Program-made: the position numbers and the translations under genes
Source of the DNA: Yponomeuta sedellus
Lineage: Eukaryota > Arthropoda > Insecta > Lepidoptera > Yponomeutidae
Reading direction: 5' to 3'
DNA: 64,000 nt
NCBI GenBank assembly: GCA_934045075.1
Contig: OW203751.1
Span: 9,371,321 to 9,435,320, forward strand
In this document: positions 1-11,945 of the stretch, in pieces
Layout of the letters: the number at the start of each line of letters is the position of its first letter
How positions within the stretch are numbered: position 1 is the stretch's first letter
The notes under the pieces: generated by a model
Databases searched by the model: none
Seen by the model: only the letters and a program-made list of their open reading frames with translations
Told to the model about the DNA's origin: nothing

Positions 1-96
1 GCGCTGCTGCCCACCCCCGGTTTGTATCCCTTAGTCGCCTTTTGCGACACCCGCTGGAAGAACTTGGTGCTATTCTCGAGGCCGACACCACACAGC
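1..96 (-). mobile_element. SINE-A fragment
   Basis: A reversed 5' part, GCGCTGCTGCCCACCCCCGG to GCCGACACCACAC. SINE-A denotes here the ~260-bp family also at 284, 8205 and 25705, which starts GTGTGGTGTCGGCC and ends in a LINE-like AAGAAGAAG tail. Confidence 0.6.
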
Positions 97-283
97 ACAT
101 TATATAATACTAGTACATAATAGTGCATTAAGCTACAATGCCGGATCACGTGGCATGCTTTTTTTATACCATTGGCGCCTAGAAAGGTTTATAGGTGTGC
201 CCGTCTATATGCCCCACTTAAAGCAGCAGAAATTAAATCTCCATTTAATCTCCATGTATTAAATTTACAACAACACACAATTG

Positions 284-525
284 CTGTGTGGTGTCGGCCC
301 CAACCCAATTCTTCCCGCAGGTGTCGTAAAGGCGACTAAGAGACACAAACCGGAGGGTGGGCAGCAGCGCCCCCTGCAGTACAATTCCACCATACTGCGA
401 TCTCCAACCCGCATGCCCAGCGTGGGGATTATGGGCAGTACCCCCTATGATAGCACAACATGGCGCTCTTTAGGGGAGGGCGATGTCCAGCAGTGGACTA
501 GTATAGCCTGACGACGACGACGACA
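284..525 (+). mobile_element. SINE-A, nearly complete
   Basis: TGTGTGGTGTCGGCCCCAAC, GTGTCGTAAAGGCGACTAAG, CATGCCCAGCGTGGGGATTA, then TCCAGCAGTGGACTAGTATA with a GACGACGAC tail. It is head-to-head with the copy at 1-96. Confidence 0.65.
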
Positions 526-1452
526 CAATCTTAACAATCTAGGGCCGGGTCGTCAGACCATCTGGTGGAGCGCCTACCCACGCTGCGTCGATCTGTGGTT
601 ACCAGGTCAATTAGTGCCAATTAACAGCCATAGCCGAGCTAATGTCACTACGTTGAACAATTATGCGTTTAGAAGACTTCCGAGTTTGGTGGTCGCTCGA
701 GAAGCTAAAGTGCTTGTCAAAATTATCGGTTGCGGCCAAATTAGCTTTGTGTGTGACGAAACTATTGCTTTGTCTACAAAATCACGTGTCACGGTGTAAT
801 TAAAGATGGCGCCGTCGTGGTTTTTCAAGTCAAATTGACAAGTGAACTGTAAAATGTAGCTGTACTTCGATTTTTTATTCCGTAGAATTCTGACAGCTAT
901 AATTCAGCGGCGGTTTTACAAATTTGCCGCTAGTAGGCTATTCAATTTTTGCCGCCCCTACTGACCTTTGAAATTTAATACATTAGTTTAGTTCATAATT
1001 ATATTAATTACATTTATTCTAAAATTGCAACTTTATGATTTGTGTTCGGATTACGGATTACGGACGTAATGTGTACACGTATAATTATAAGTTTTTTTTC
1101 TGTAAGTTAAAATAAAAATTGGGGTAAATTTGCCGCCCCTCTAAATATGCCGCCCTAGGCTCTCCAGGCTACTTAGCCTAATGGTAAATCCGCCACTGCT
1201 ATAATTTATTGACTTTTGTAGGTCAAACATAAAATAATAGCTAGCGTTTTGTTTTTTATTTCCCTCAAATGGGTCAAATGGTTCCTTTTTTCGGTGGAGA
1301 GCTTTTTTTTATAAAAATAATAACATCCACACAACACAATCACTTAGTAGCAACACTTATGAAATGTCAGAATAAACAATAATTAAAAAAATATGAAGCT
1401 GAAATAAAAAACCATTTGGAAATTAAGCTTCAAGGAATACAAGAAAAATACA
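525..1452. other. Unassigned intergenic DNA
   Basis: AT-rich, with only short frames and no second copy noticed within the window. Confidence 0.5.
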
Positions 1453-1661
1453 GTGCGTTCACATTAACTTGACGCGTGAGAGAATTTGTAACAAGGACAT
1501 AACATGAGAATTAGCTTTTGGACCTAATCGGAAGATGGTTAAACAAACCCTCAATCCTTTTATTTTCCCCAAGTAATGGGAATGATTTCTTATTTAACAT
1601 GGTAACAGTAAACATCTCAGTGTTACCAATTCTCTCACGCGTCAAGTTAACGTGAACGCAC
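1453..1661. mobile_element. MITE with 34-bp terminal inverted repeats
   Basis: GTGCGTTCACATTAACTTGA at the left end, its complement at the right with one difference. AATAC occurs on both flanks. Confidence 0.75.
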
Positions 1662-2190
1662 AATACTCAAAGATTTTTCTGTAGTTTTTTATAGTTTTAT
1701 GACAGAGAAAATTTAAAACTAACACAATAAAAAAAAGCCGGCATAGCGGCTCTGCAGCGTGGTATCTTCGCCTTTGCCTTTTTTAGCAAAAAAAAAGTTA
1801 AATATCAATTGTCAATAACTTTTAGTCTGTGGTGTGTCGAATCGAATCGAAAGGCAATGTAATTTTTTTTTAAGCAAAGTAATGTAGAGGCAAACATAAT
1901 GTTTTATGTTGCCTTCTAGCCTACGTCACTTCCGGCTCTAAAAAATTAATTTTAAAACTTAAAAATAACAATTATTTCCAAATAAATACGACAAAAGAAA
2001 AATACGTGTCCCCTATTTTTCTGTTTTCTTCTCGAAAAAGCAAAAAAATCATAGAGCATTATTTTTGCACTGTTGTCCATTCTGCGGAATAAAAAATCAG
2101 AGTTTATAGTAATTTATTTTTAATCTGTGACAAGGGTATTTCGGCGAAAAGAGGTCCTGGAAAATATTGAATAAAGGTTTGTTATACAGG
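1662..2190. other. Unassigned intergenic DNA
   Basis: AT-rich with A and T runs; nothing recognised. Confidence 0.5.
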
Positions 2191-2490
2191 TATTTCTTAA
2201 TGATTCGCGATAGTTATACATAGTTATATATTAAGCGGGTCTAATCGCGATTATTTATTAGGTAAAACGTAATTACCTTATTTCCCGACGTTTCGGCAGC
2301 GTTACAGTCGCCGTGGTCTCGGGTAGACTGAAGTGGCCAGCTGCAAAAATTAAAAGTGACTACTGTACTCGCCACTTCAGTCTACCCGAGACCACGGCAA
2401 CTGTAACGCTGCCGAAACGTCGGGAAATAAAGTAATGACGTTTTACCTAATAAATAATCGCGATTTGACCCGTTTAATATATAACTATTG
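2191..2490. mobile_element. MITE, ACGTTTCGGC family
   Basis: Long inverted arms (GATTATTTATTAGGTAAAAC, CCCGACGTTTCGGCAGCG) around a short centre. Other copies: 10545-10822, 16175-16480, 20835-20935 (arms only), 34855-34975 plus 35108-35150. Confidence 0.78.
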
Positions 2491-3598
2491 TTATACAGGT
2501 GTAACAAAATCTCCATACACATGCAAAGTTAAAATACAAAAAACTTACTAAGGGGAGAAAATTAAAAAATATCATCTGTACCGTAAATTTTAAAGAGCAG
2601 GTGGTAGCTTTAGATAAAAAAAAATTTTCATCAATATCGGCTAAATAAAATAGGGTACAACTGTTACTTCAAGTCTTCTAAAACTTCAAACTTTTTCTTG
2701 TTGTCCAAAAAATGAAGTGGAAAATATTGGACTAGATCCAACATTAAGTTTTCCGGACTTCCTACTAAATGGGTGTGAATTAAGAAAGTTATTCGTGATG
2801 TCCTATTTCTAGGACGCCAGGGCTTATAAGGGTAAATTTTATTTAGTAACTAAAAGAAATAAATATACAATTCGAAGTTAAAATAAATTTGAAATTAAAG
2901 ATTATGTCTAAACTAGGGCCTGTTGTATAAAGCATCAATGCTCTTCCAAATTAATTTAACAACGATGCCATTCATTTTTATTTCACTACGAAGTACCAAA
3001 AGTTCAATCAATTTGACCTATGACCTATCGTGGGTCATATAAATAAATTGTGTATTATTATTACAACATTTCAATAATTCTTCAATGAATTACTATCTAT
3101 ATTTAAGTTGGTAGTTAATTAATAGGTTCTTTATTTAAAAAAATATGTATACCTTAATTTAGTTTGAAACAGTTGTTTTTTGTTTCGAGAGTGATTTTGT
3201 TACAATCCTGTTAACGTTAAAATAAAGATTAATATTTTAATTATGTACGTAAGTACCACAATTTCCGAAAAATCTTGTCCGGAAAATCTTGCCACAGGCC
3301 AGAAGTTAATGATGCCGTAGGTTACACATGTAAAATATGGCAACATAATTTAGCTGTCATTTTGACTTTAAAAACGTGACTCCGCCATTTTAATTTCAAG
3401 CCATGTCGTATTTTTGGTGTATTATCACCTTATTCTAAAATAGGCCGGCTTCTGCTTATCTAAAACAACTTTTACTGGAGGGAAAAATTCGTAGTTGCGA
3501 AAAAATTTCAGATGTTCCCAATGTATGGAACAGCTGGGCCACTGAGGCATTGGCAGCAACCATGGTCCGTCTTTTGCTGCTATCTTGACAGATCTCTT
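2491..3598. other. Unassigned intergenic DNA
   Basis: AT-rich, no frame of note and no recognised repeat. Confidence 0.5.
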
Positions 3599-3739
3599 AT
3601 GCCGGCGCCAGACAGAAGTTCAAACAAGTCATCACATAAGTGTGCACATGTGTGGCACGGACCTTTTATGTGACTATAGTAACACATGTCCGTGCCACAC
3701 ATGTGCACACTTGTTTGAACTTCTGTCTGGCGCCGGCAT
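3599..3739. mobile_element. Foldback element, ~60-bp arms
   Basis: Arms with GCCGGCGCCAGACAGAAGTT and TGTGCACATGTGTGGCACGG recur reversed at the right. Nearly the whole element is stem. Confidence 0.75.
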
Positions 3740-3941
3740 CAGAGTCATCAAATAAATTTAATTTCTACCTAAAGAATTTGCATTCTGTTTGTTGAATGTC
3801 AATGTACAATGTAAGCCGTTGCCTTCGTGCAGTAGTGTAGTGGAGTTTTTCTTTTAGTTTTGTGAAATATGGCCCTGACATATTTTCGCGATTTTGAATT
3901 TTTCCTTACAGTAAAAGTAGTTCGTGTTGATCACTATAATA

Positions 3942-4955
3942 GAAGTTCTCAGCTCCAAACAGACGCGCTGCAATCCATCTGCTTTCCCACTGCAAAGTTG
4001 CAGTTCCGGTGCAGTTTGGATGCAGTCGGCACGACACCAATGAAAGTGCCGACCAACCGAGCAGTCCGATTGCAGTCGGTGTGCAGTTGGCTTGTAGTTC
4101 CCTGTTCAATTAAACTGCCAACCTCAATGTGTAGTTGACTTGTAGTTCCGTGTTCAATAAAATTACCAACCAACCGAACAGTCCGAGTGCAGTCGGTATG
4201 CAGTTGCCTTGTACTTTCCTGTTCAATTAAACTGCTAAACTTGGTGTGCAGTTCGGTTGTAGTTCCCTGTTCAATTAAACTGCAAGGAAACTGTCAACCT
4301 CGGTGTGCAGTTCGCTTGGTCCTGTACAATGAAACAGCAGTCCAAGTGCAGCCGATGTCGGGTTGACATGCAGTTCCCTGTTCATTTAAACTGCCTACCT
4401 CGGCGTGCAGTTAGCTTATCCTTGTACAATGTAACTTTAATTGAATAGGGACAGTTTAATTGAACAGGAAACTACCACCCAACTACATACGCAGGTTAGC
4501 AGTTTAATTAAACAGGGAAGTACAAGGCAACTGCATGCCGACTGCACTCTTATTGTTCGATTGGTTGGCAATTTTATTGAACAGGGAACTACAAGTCAAC
4601 TAGATATTGAGGTTGGCAGTGTTTTGTACAGTTACAAGACAACTGCACGACGAGGTTAGCAGCATAATTGTACAGTGAACTACAACCCAACTGTACACCG
4701 ACTGCACTGCTCGGTTGGTTGGAGGTTTTATTGTACAGGGACAAGCCAACTGCACAACGAGGTTGGCAGTTTCCTTGCAGTTTAATTGAACAGGGAACTA
4801 CAACCCAACTGCACACCGACTGCACTCGGACTGCTGGGTCGGTTGGCGGTTTCGTTGCAGTCGCGCCTGCAGCATTCAAACTGTATCAGAACTGCAACCT
4901 AGCAGTAGGCAAGCAGTTGAAATGCAGCCCGTCTCTTCAGAGCCGTAGAGTTAGT
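3942..4955. mobile_element. ~1-kb foldback element with internal subrepeats
   Basis: Left arm (CTTTCCCACTGCAAAGTTGC, GGTGCAGTTTGGATGCAGTC) and right arm (CAAACTGTATCAGAACTGCA) are reverse complements over ~500 bp. Each arm contains several diverged copies of a unit with TGTAGTTCCCTGTTCAATTA. All open frames here are by-products. Confidence 0.72.
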
Positions 4956-5082
4956 ATATTATTTAGGACGTTGATACTCGTAAATTTATATGCATGTATA
5001 GCTTCTTTATTTTTTATTATTTGAGGCTGAGTTTTCTTCTGGCGTTTTTCTAGCTCGCAAATTCTGACATCTTCTATAATAT

Positions 5083-5256
5083 AAAAATTAATTGCTGAAT
5101 ATGTTGGTAAGCGTAAATCTCGAGAGCAGCTGAACCGATTTCGCTAATTCTTTTTTTAGAATATTCCTTGAAGTACGAGGGTGGTTCTTACGGAGGGGAA
5201 AAAAAAGAATTAAAGAATCGACGGTTAGGCGGTACGAAGTTCGCTGGGTCAGCTAG
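5083..5256 (+). mobile_element. Non-autonomous Helitron-like element
   Basis: Starts TCTATAATATAAAAATTAAT and ends GCTGGGTCAGCTAG. The short CGAAGTTCG palindrome before the CTAG end could be the 3' hairpin. Same family as 29987, 32646, 42158 and 55385. Confidence 0.65.
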
Positions 5257-5707
5257 TTTTTAATCATTGTAAATGATTGAGTATGCTTTTGAAAAATTTA
5301 GCCTTTGGTGACACTTTGCATTTAAATTGGAATAATTTTGGACGTATTTATTTTTTATATAGCTTGTGTAACCAAATCCTTGTATATATCCGAAAATTCG
5401 TCAGTAAGAATAACTTTTACTACGAGTACAAGGAAAACTTTGAAGCTCGCGAAAAACGCATCGACTGTTCCATAATAATGTTACTTGTGGGATTAAAATG
5501 TATGCGAGAGCTGAGACTTTTTTCGCGATTTCAAAGACTTTAACACAGTACAAGTTGTAGATAGAACCCATTTTAGGATTTACACAGGCGTTTTGGTTAC
5601 GTCCAGTATAAAAAATTAATAAGTCTGAAATTACCGTAATTGAGTTTCCTACGACCATCGAAGGTCACGATTTTCAATAGCATACTAATTATTTCACAAT
5701 CCTAACA

Positions 5708-6041
5708 CCCGTATTCTAAGACATTCCTGGAAGTTTTCCTCCACTCCACTCTTGCTCAACCGAGGAAAACCGTATTCTAAAATTCCTCCAATCCAAACTA
5801 AGGTACCTCGGGACCTACCTAGAGTCTTCTCGAGAAAGAAAAACTGCCAATATAAAAAACCATTGCCAATATAAAAAAACAAAATTCTCACTTGAGATAA
5901 ACCACAGATTATATTGATTGTACTCACTCCAAACACTGACTGGTAATTAATACTAACTCAAGGAAATGCCTTCACCTCTCCTCGACTCCACCTCCGTGGA
6001 GTATTGAGTCGAGGAGACTTTGAGGAACGTCTTGGAATACG
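5708..6041. mobile_element. MITE with CCGTATTCTAAGAC ends
   Basis: CCCGTATTCTAAGACATTCC on the left matches the complement of GAACGTCTTGGAATACGG on the right over ~40 bp. A CAGAGTGC MITE abuts its right end. Confidence 0.6.
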
Positions 6042-6345
6042 GAGTGCTTAGTGCGAGTTTTTTAACTACTCGATCGCGTTAACGTAAACCCATATTTCCA
6101 TGGCATCGAGGAGGCGCCACCTAGCGACAAGTATGCAAATTAAAATTGCTGAGTGCGAGTTGTAATGGTTTACGTTGAGAAGTGAACACGTTTATCAGCC
6201 AAAACACGAATAAACGCGAGTGCGAGTTGTACTGTGACAGCGTTTTGCCAGTTGAAATGGTTAACTTACTCATACTCACTACTCAATGCTCGATTAACGC
6301 GGTAGTAAAGTTATTCGATTGGATCTGTCTCGCACTAAGCACTCT
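6042..6345. mobile_element. MITE, CAGAGTGCTTAGTGCGAG family
   Basis: Ends GAGTGCTTAGTGCGAG and CTCGCACTAAGCACTC; inside ATCGCGTTAACGTAAAC and GTTTTGCCAGTTGAAATGG. Full copies: 31492-31799, 52733-53041 and 59292-59603; partial: 6446-6656. Confidence 0.8.
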
Positions 6346-6445
6346 GTGTGTGTTTAAATGACTAAGTGAGCTTGAAAGGTTGCCTGCGTTGTGATGCAAT
6401 GAGTTTAATCACTTAGCCTTCTTTTAAGCCCCTAAGTAGATTCGA

Positions 6446-6656
6446 AGTGGCAAAACGCTGTCACAGTACATCTCGCACTCGCGTTTATTGGTGTTTTGGC
6501 TGGTAAACGTGTTCACTTCTCAACGTAAACCATTACAACTCGCACTCAGCAATTTTAATTTCCATACTTGTCGCTAGGTGGCGCTTCCTCGATGCCATAG
6601 AAATATGAGTTTACGTTAACGCGATCGAGTAGTTTAAAAACTCGCACTAAGCACTC
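6446..6656. mobile_element. Partial CAGAGTGC MITE
   Basis: The reversed two thirds of the family, from GTGGCAAAACGCTGTCACAG to CTCGCACTAAGCACTC. Confidence 0.72.
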
Positions 6657-6846
6657 AGGTGTTAGAAATGTTCGAATGTGCAAGCGAGATTCACACTAGA
6701 AGTAAAGTCAGCCTTAAGGCGCTTAGGGCGTTAACTACCGCCTCCAGTGAAATAGAAATCATAACTTGTTTTTATAATACGTTTTTTTCAAAAAGTAAAC
6801 ATGAGAAATCTTAATATCTGTGGTAACTATTTTCAGAGCGTACAGC

Positions 6847-7093
6847 CTACAGTTTATTTATTCTTACTTGGCAAATTTAGTAAACAAGATTCTAACCTCC
6901 AAATTGATATTTGATGCCAAAACGACGTATTTTCTCGCAACTTAATGAACTTTATAAAATTGACAGCGTGTTATCTAAAATTGTCTCCCCGATTATACCA
7001 TTTACGGGAATATGCCTATTTGCGGCTTAAATCCATACTTTACGGGTAGAATCTTGTTTACTAAAATGGTCAAGTAAGGATAAATGAACTGTA
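6847..7093. mobile_element. MITE with AATCTTGTTTACTAAA ends
   Basis: ACAGTTTATTTATTCTTACT and TTTAGTAAACAAGATTCTA reappear reversed at the right end (TAGAATCTTGTTTACTAAAA). A second copy lies at 10228-10482. Confidence 0.72.
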
Positions 7094-7184
7094 GAATGTG
7101 GTATAAATATCCTAGGAATTCTTACTCGATCGAAGTCCCAGATTGTTAGGGTCCAAACTGAAGGTTCTAAAAATTGTTATTATT

Positions 7185-7650
7185 ATTAAAATTCTTTATT
7201 GCATAAAAATTTTGCACACAGGCGAACTTAATGCTATTTAGCATTATCTAGCAGCTAACCTAAGTTTTGGAGACAAGATTAGCAGTGCAATATTAAACAA
7301 TATAAAATTTACTAATTACTTATATCTATTTTACTAAGAACATTAAGAAATAATAATTATAACAATAAAAAAAAAATCACAAATGTCAACATATTAAAAT
7401 AAGATTCATTCACAAAAAGTTTCGTCAGAACGCAAAATAGAAAATTAAAACAAAACATTCAAAGAAAAACAAAAAACACTAAGACAATAAGCCGCCCCGG
7501 GACACATCTGACCCAAAGGTGCCTACTACGCTGGCGGCGTTACCTCGCTGCACTGCAAGGGAAATTCTTTGCATAAGATATGCCCCAGAGCGGCAGTCAT
7601 AGCCATGGTCCCTCAAGCCCTCAATAAATGTTTTTATCTAAGTATAAGTA
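7185..7650 (-). mobile_element. LINE-like fragment, family unclear
   Basis: Starts TTAAAATTCTTTATTGCATA and contains AAGTTTCGTCAGAACG, a string found again at 44790-44880 in the other orientation. It splits the palindromic MITE. Confidence 0.45.
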
Positions 7651-7659
7651 TGTATATCA

Positions 7660-7850
7660 ATGTTCATATTTGCACCAACTACCCGTCTCACTTTTCCTTC
7701 AGCAACTCTCCATCGTGGGTTGCCTGGAAGAAATTGCTCTAATCAATAAGGCCGCCAATTGTACTGTATCTTTGTAGTTATTTTACGTTTGTTTTTTTCC
7801 TGGTGTACAATAAAGAATATTCTTATCTTATCTATCAAGCGACGACCTAT
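7660..7850 (+). mobile_element. CR1-like LINE 3' tail
   Basis: TCGTGGGTTGCCTGGAAGAA, AAGGCCGCCAATTGTACTGT and TGTACAATAAAGAATATTC with TCTTATCT repeats. Similar tails lie at 21260-21355, 24370-24415, 31010-31150 (minus), 32850-33000, 58545-58590 and 60770-60810. The clade is inferred. Confidence 0.6.
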
Positions 7851-8204
7851 TTCTATATCTGCTTTATATTATTAACTTTAAAATACTGGGGGAATATTAT
7901 AGAGCAAAAAATAAATATGAAATACGATAATTGAAAAAACATTATCTACATAAATTGTTATTACAGTTGTTAAGATTTCTCATGCTCACGTTTAGATAAA
8001 AACGGATTATAAAAAAAGTTATTATTTTTATTCCATTGGTAGCGTTCGTTAGCGCTCCTAAGCGCCTTAAGGCGGCTTCTGACGTAGCATTTCCCATACA
8101 AACGCAGCTTGGATTTTATTTACAATCGACATACCGGATCGCAATGAAACTTTGCCAATACGTTTAGAGGACACGAATGTTTGGTCGTGCGAAGAATTGA
8201 AACT

Positions 8205-8465
8205 TCTTCTTCAGGCTATGTTGGTCCACTGCTGGACATAGCCCTCCCCTATTGAGCGTCATAGCGCAAGGTTGTGCCGTCATTGGGGGGTAATGCCCAT
8301 AATCCCCTCGCTGGGCATGCGGGTTGGGGATCGCAGTTTGATGGAATTATACTGCAGGGGGCGCTGCTGCCCACCCCCCGTTTTGTGTACCTTAGTCGCC
8401 TTTAACGACACCCGCGGGAAGAATTTGGCTTGGTGCTATTCTCTAGGCCGACACCACACACCAAC
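8205..8465 (-). mobile_element. SINE-A, full length
   Basis: A reversed copy from CTTCTTCTTCAGGCTATGTT to AGGCCGACACCACACACC. It interrupts the long-inverted-repeat element at 8085-9055. Confidence 0.68.
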
Positions 8466-8789
8466 TAAACTTATCTTAGATTCAAACTCAAGGCTATTTC
8501 AAATTGCAATACAACTTAATTACTAACGGTGCATGTTGTGACTACCTGTACGTGAGATAAAAATTATTTATTAAGGAAAACTAGTGACGAAAGCATTACA
8601 TAATATTACACACTCGAGATAAAAAACAGACAGTCATTAAAAGTTTCCACAGGTAACTATATAAAGAACAATCTTGCACAATAATCAAATCGATCAATTT
8701 ACAATTTATAGTTATGGTTTATTGTGAATGTATTGGTATATATATTGTTGGTAGTCCTAATAAATAAAAAGAAATAAAAAATAAATAAA

Positions 8790-8915
8790 ATAACTGCATA
8801 CAGATGCTGGATGTGGCAAGCTGAAGACAGGGCGCTATGGCGCTCATTAGGGAAGGGCTATGTCCAGCAGTGGACAACATTATATAGCCTGAAGAAGGAG
8901 AAGAAGAAAAAATAA
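8790..8915 (+). mobile_element. LINE-A 3' end
   Basis: GATGCTGGATGTGGCAAGCT, GGCGCTATGGCGCTCATTAG, TGTCCAGCAGTGGACAACAT, tail GAAGAAGGAGAAGAAG. Confidence 0.66.
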
Positions 8916-9414
8916 AGGCTAAGACTTTTTGATACGTTCATTTCCAATTCTAAGCGCGATCAAGTCTTTGCATGTCCTCTGAACGTGTTGGTAAAGTTTC
9001 ATTGTAAATAAAAACCGAACTTCGGTTGTATGGGAAATGCTCCGTGCGGGGCCGCCTTCGCGGGATCCCATACAGAGAGTTTTTGTATGAGAACGGTCTT
9101 GGAAATATTAAAAATGGCTGCGAGTTTTAGGGTTGTACAAAAGTTATTTGTTTGATCGATTCCTTAACTGAAAAAAAAAAACTATAATTATTTAAACATT
9201 GTGACGAATACACAAAAAGTTATGTAGGGATTTTATTAATTTAATGAATCGTTTAGTTGTTAAAATTGTGGATCCATTAAAATATAATAAAAGTTGTAAC
9301 TATGGTATCTTACAGTCTTGCCTTGGGAATACATTTGGAAAGTTATTAATGTCAAAAAGTACTATAAATAATGGTTTGTGAACTAAAACTTTCATAAGCA
9401 CAACAAATTTTACC

Positions 9415-9615
9415 TAGACTTTTAGTCCGGATCTACTTACGGATGTTGTTATATCGGAAGAGTCCGACCAGGTTTCGCTCCGATTCGCAGAGCTTAATCA
9501 TGGTAAGCAGAGACGGAGCTCGCGTCGTCGGTTGCTCGTCTGACACTGAGACAAACCTGGTCGGACTCTTCCGATATAACAACACCCCTAAGTAGATCCA
9601 GACTAAAAGTCTTCA
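9415..9615. mobile_element. Foldback MITE with ~57-bp arms
   Basis: CTTTTAGTCCGGATCTACTT and GTTGTTATATCGGAAGAGTC recur reversed at 9555-9612. One-sided copies lie at 35397-35545, 35572-35652 and 40473-40605. Confidence 0.7.
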
Positions 9616-10227
9616 ATAAATAATGGTGTTTTAAATAACGAACTTGAAATAGAAAATATTTAATTGTCTTCAAACGAAGTATGGCAGAATAATCACTTAT
9701 GTCATAGACTATTAATGACAATTTAAAAAGACATTTAATAGCATATGAATTACATATGAAGACAAAAATTTCTTTTATCAAATTCCTGTCACCTATATGT
9801 CACTAAAAGATACTGAAACTATAACTTTTATTCTCCATGTATATATTTTATAAATTCAAAGACTTAAATCAAACGAGTAACTGTTTTACAATCATCTCAA
9901 CTAGCAGCCATTTTCAAAATTTTCAAGGCACTTTTCGTACCGAAACTTTTACTGGGGTGACCTTAATTTTTAGGATTGAATAAAATACTAAATCCCCAAG
10001 TTCACTTGTCGAACCATACTCTTACAGTTTATCAAAACGACTTTGTAAAGTAACACCAGAAAATGCTAGCAACAATTTGTGCCTTAATAGGCCGCGTTTA
10101 GGAGAAAATTATTTACAATTTTTAAAATACTCTTGCAGAAATAGGTAACAGGTTGAGATACACGTTATTACCACTTATACATGAATCCATGACCCCGACG
10201 TAAATAATCGTATCTGCGAAACTGACA

Positions 10228-10482
10228 TACAGTCTACTTATTCTTACATGTCCAATTTAGTAAACAAGATTCTACCCTTAAAATTAGGTGCCTTAGGTGC
10301 CTAAACTAGACATTTTCTCGCAAATTCATGAACTATCATAAACTATTTTCATAAAATTTATCTAAAAGAGTGTTTCAAGTTACTTCATTAATGGAAATAT
10401 GGCAGTTTTGGACTAAAAAGTCACAGTATAAGAGTAGAATCTTGTTTACTAAATTGGACAAGTAAGAATAAATAGACTATGT
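10228..10482. mobile_element. MITE with AATCTTGTTTACTAAA ends, second copy
   Basis: ACAGTCTACTTATTCTTACA with TTTAGTAAACAAGATTCTAC, and the complement at 10434-10482. The middle differs from the 6847 copy. Confidence 0.72.
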
Positions 10483-10544
10483 AAGAATAAATAGAATACG
10501 TTTTATTGCATTGATGGCTAACTATTTAATTAGCCATTAGAATT

Positions 10545-10822
10545 TCTTAAAGATTCGCAATGTACACACCTAGCTATATATCAAACGTGTCCAATCGCGT
10601 TTTATCCACCGGACCTGTCCGCGGACGTAGTGAGTGTTGTGTAGCCGGTCCGCTGCGAAAAACTAAAACTGATTACTTACAATAATAATCATTGACTATA
10701 CTCGCCACTTCTATCTAACCGTGACCAGGGCAACTGCAACGCTGCCGAAACGTCGGGAATTAAGGTAATAACGTTTTACCTAATAAATAATCGCGATTAG
10801 ACCCGTTTTATATATAACTATG
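10545..10822. mobile_element. MITE, ACGTTTCGGC family
   Basis: The right arm is intact (CTGCCGAAACGTCGGGAATT, TAATAAATAATCGCG); the left arm is diverged. Confidence 0.65.
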
Positions 10823-11037
10823 TGGTCTACCTTCTTGTTAAAATGCCTCTTTATCACTGGCGGTTGGCAGTCAGCTCTTTCCAACGATCTCTGTTCAGTG
10901 CAACGTGTTCCGCGGTCTTAACACCGATTCACTTCTTAAAGTTGCACAACAATCAGTCTATAAGAGACAATTTTTGTTGTCAATATTTAGTATATTTTCG
11001 GTGGAAAAAAATCGTATCTACTCTCCTAGAAAGACGA

Positions 11038-11299
11038 ACATATCGCTCATTTGGCAGAATATTGACGCAAATGTCCTTTTTCCAAATTTACAGGAGAGAC
11101 CGTTGTTTCATTCAGAAGTGTTAGAACTTTTTCAAAATGCCACAACGACAGTGGCGCTGTCACGCGATAAAACACAAAACTACATTACTGTAATTTTTTC
11201 CCCAAGTGTAAACAGTTATTTCGGTTGTTTTGGCATACTTAACTCAAATTGGCAAAAAAGTACATTTGCGTCATTATTCTGCCAAATGAGCGATATGTG
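11038..11299. mobile_element. MITE with ACATATCGCTCATTTGGCAG ends
   Basis: The left end ACATATCGCTCATTTGGCAG with GACGCAAATGTCC is mirrored at the right (GTACATTTGCGTCATTATTC, CCAAATGAGCGATATGT). Confidence 0.65.
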
Positions 11300-11867
11300 A
11301 TAGATTCGTTAGTATAACTTGAATGTCACATTTTCAGGTAACAGAGAATTTACCACTTTTTATTAACAAAATTATGTGTGTTCAGATTTTTCTACTATGA
11401 ATAGATTCAACGCTACTTTATTACAAAGAAACGTCTACATTTTCCGTATCTTCAAAGTTTTTATTTTATTAAAGAAATTATTATTTTATTTTATATCAAT
11501 ATTCTCACTCTTGTCAAGATTGAACTTGAATGAATGAATTGCCAAGAACAAAAGATAATTATCTCACTTTTAACTTATTACTTTTACGAAATTAAATAAA
11601 TCTGTTTCGCATTTTTGCAGTTACGATGTTTTGCGTCAGGGCCGACAAAAAATCAACAAACTTGGAATTCGCGAAAAAAAAAACAATTATTACATACATT
11701 CGATAGAGAAGTTACCAACTTTGCTTTGGTAGAAATTGTGCATTGAAAGTTGATAATTTTTCGCGATTTCTAAGTTTGTCCGATTATATAAACTGTTTGT
11801 ACTGATGAATAGAAAAGCCTGAAGGCTTGTTATTTGTTATTTGCTGGGTGAACCCAACACAGGTTTA

Positions 11868-11945
11868 TTCTGAAAATTTGCCTTATAGTTCGATTCTGAA
11901 AATTTGCCTTATAGTTCGATTCTGAAAATTTGCCTTATAGTTCGT
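11868..11945 (+). repeat. 27-bp tandem repeat, three copies
   Basis: TTCTGAAAATTTGCCTTATA plus GTTCGAT repeated without change, abutting the left end of the next palindromic MITE. Confidence 0.8.

Larger units (their letters stand above)
6715..8075. mobile_element. Palindromic MITE expanded by nested insertions
   Basis: The ends CTTAAGGCGCTTAGGGCG and CGCTCCTAAGCGCCTTAAGG frame arms with AAGTAAACATGAGAAATCTT. A second MITE (6847-7093) and LINE pieces (7185-7850) are inserted. Relatives: 11945-12310, 21190-21655, 29899-29986, 30535-30985, 37840-37915. Confidence 0.65.
8085..9055. mobile_element. Element with GCATTTCCCATACAAACG ends, nested insertions
   Basis: The left end GCATTTCCCATACAAACGCA, CAATGAAACTTTGCCAATAC is mirrored by GGTAAAGTTTCATTG and GTATGGGAAATGC at the right. 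SINE-A and a LINE-A tail sit inside. A relative lies at about 20455-20790. Confidence 0.55.

Noticed and set aside
3869..5024. Several overlapping frames
   Set aside because: They are translations of the arms of one foldback element in both strands.
10822..11300. 131-residue frame as a gene
   Set aside because: Its second half lies in a MITE with inverted ends, and the protein resembles nothing known to me.
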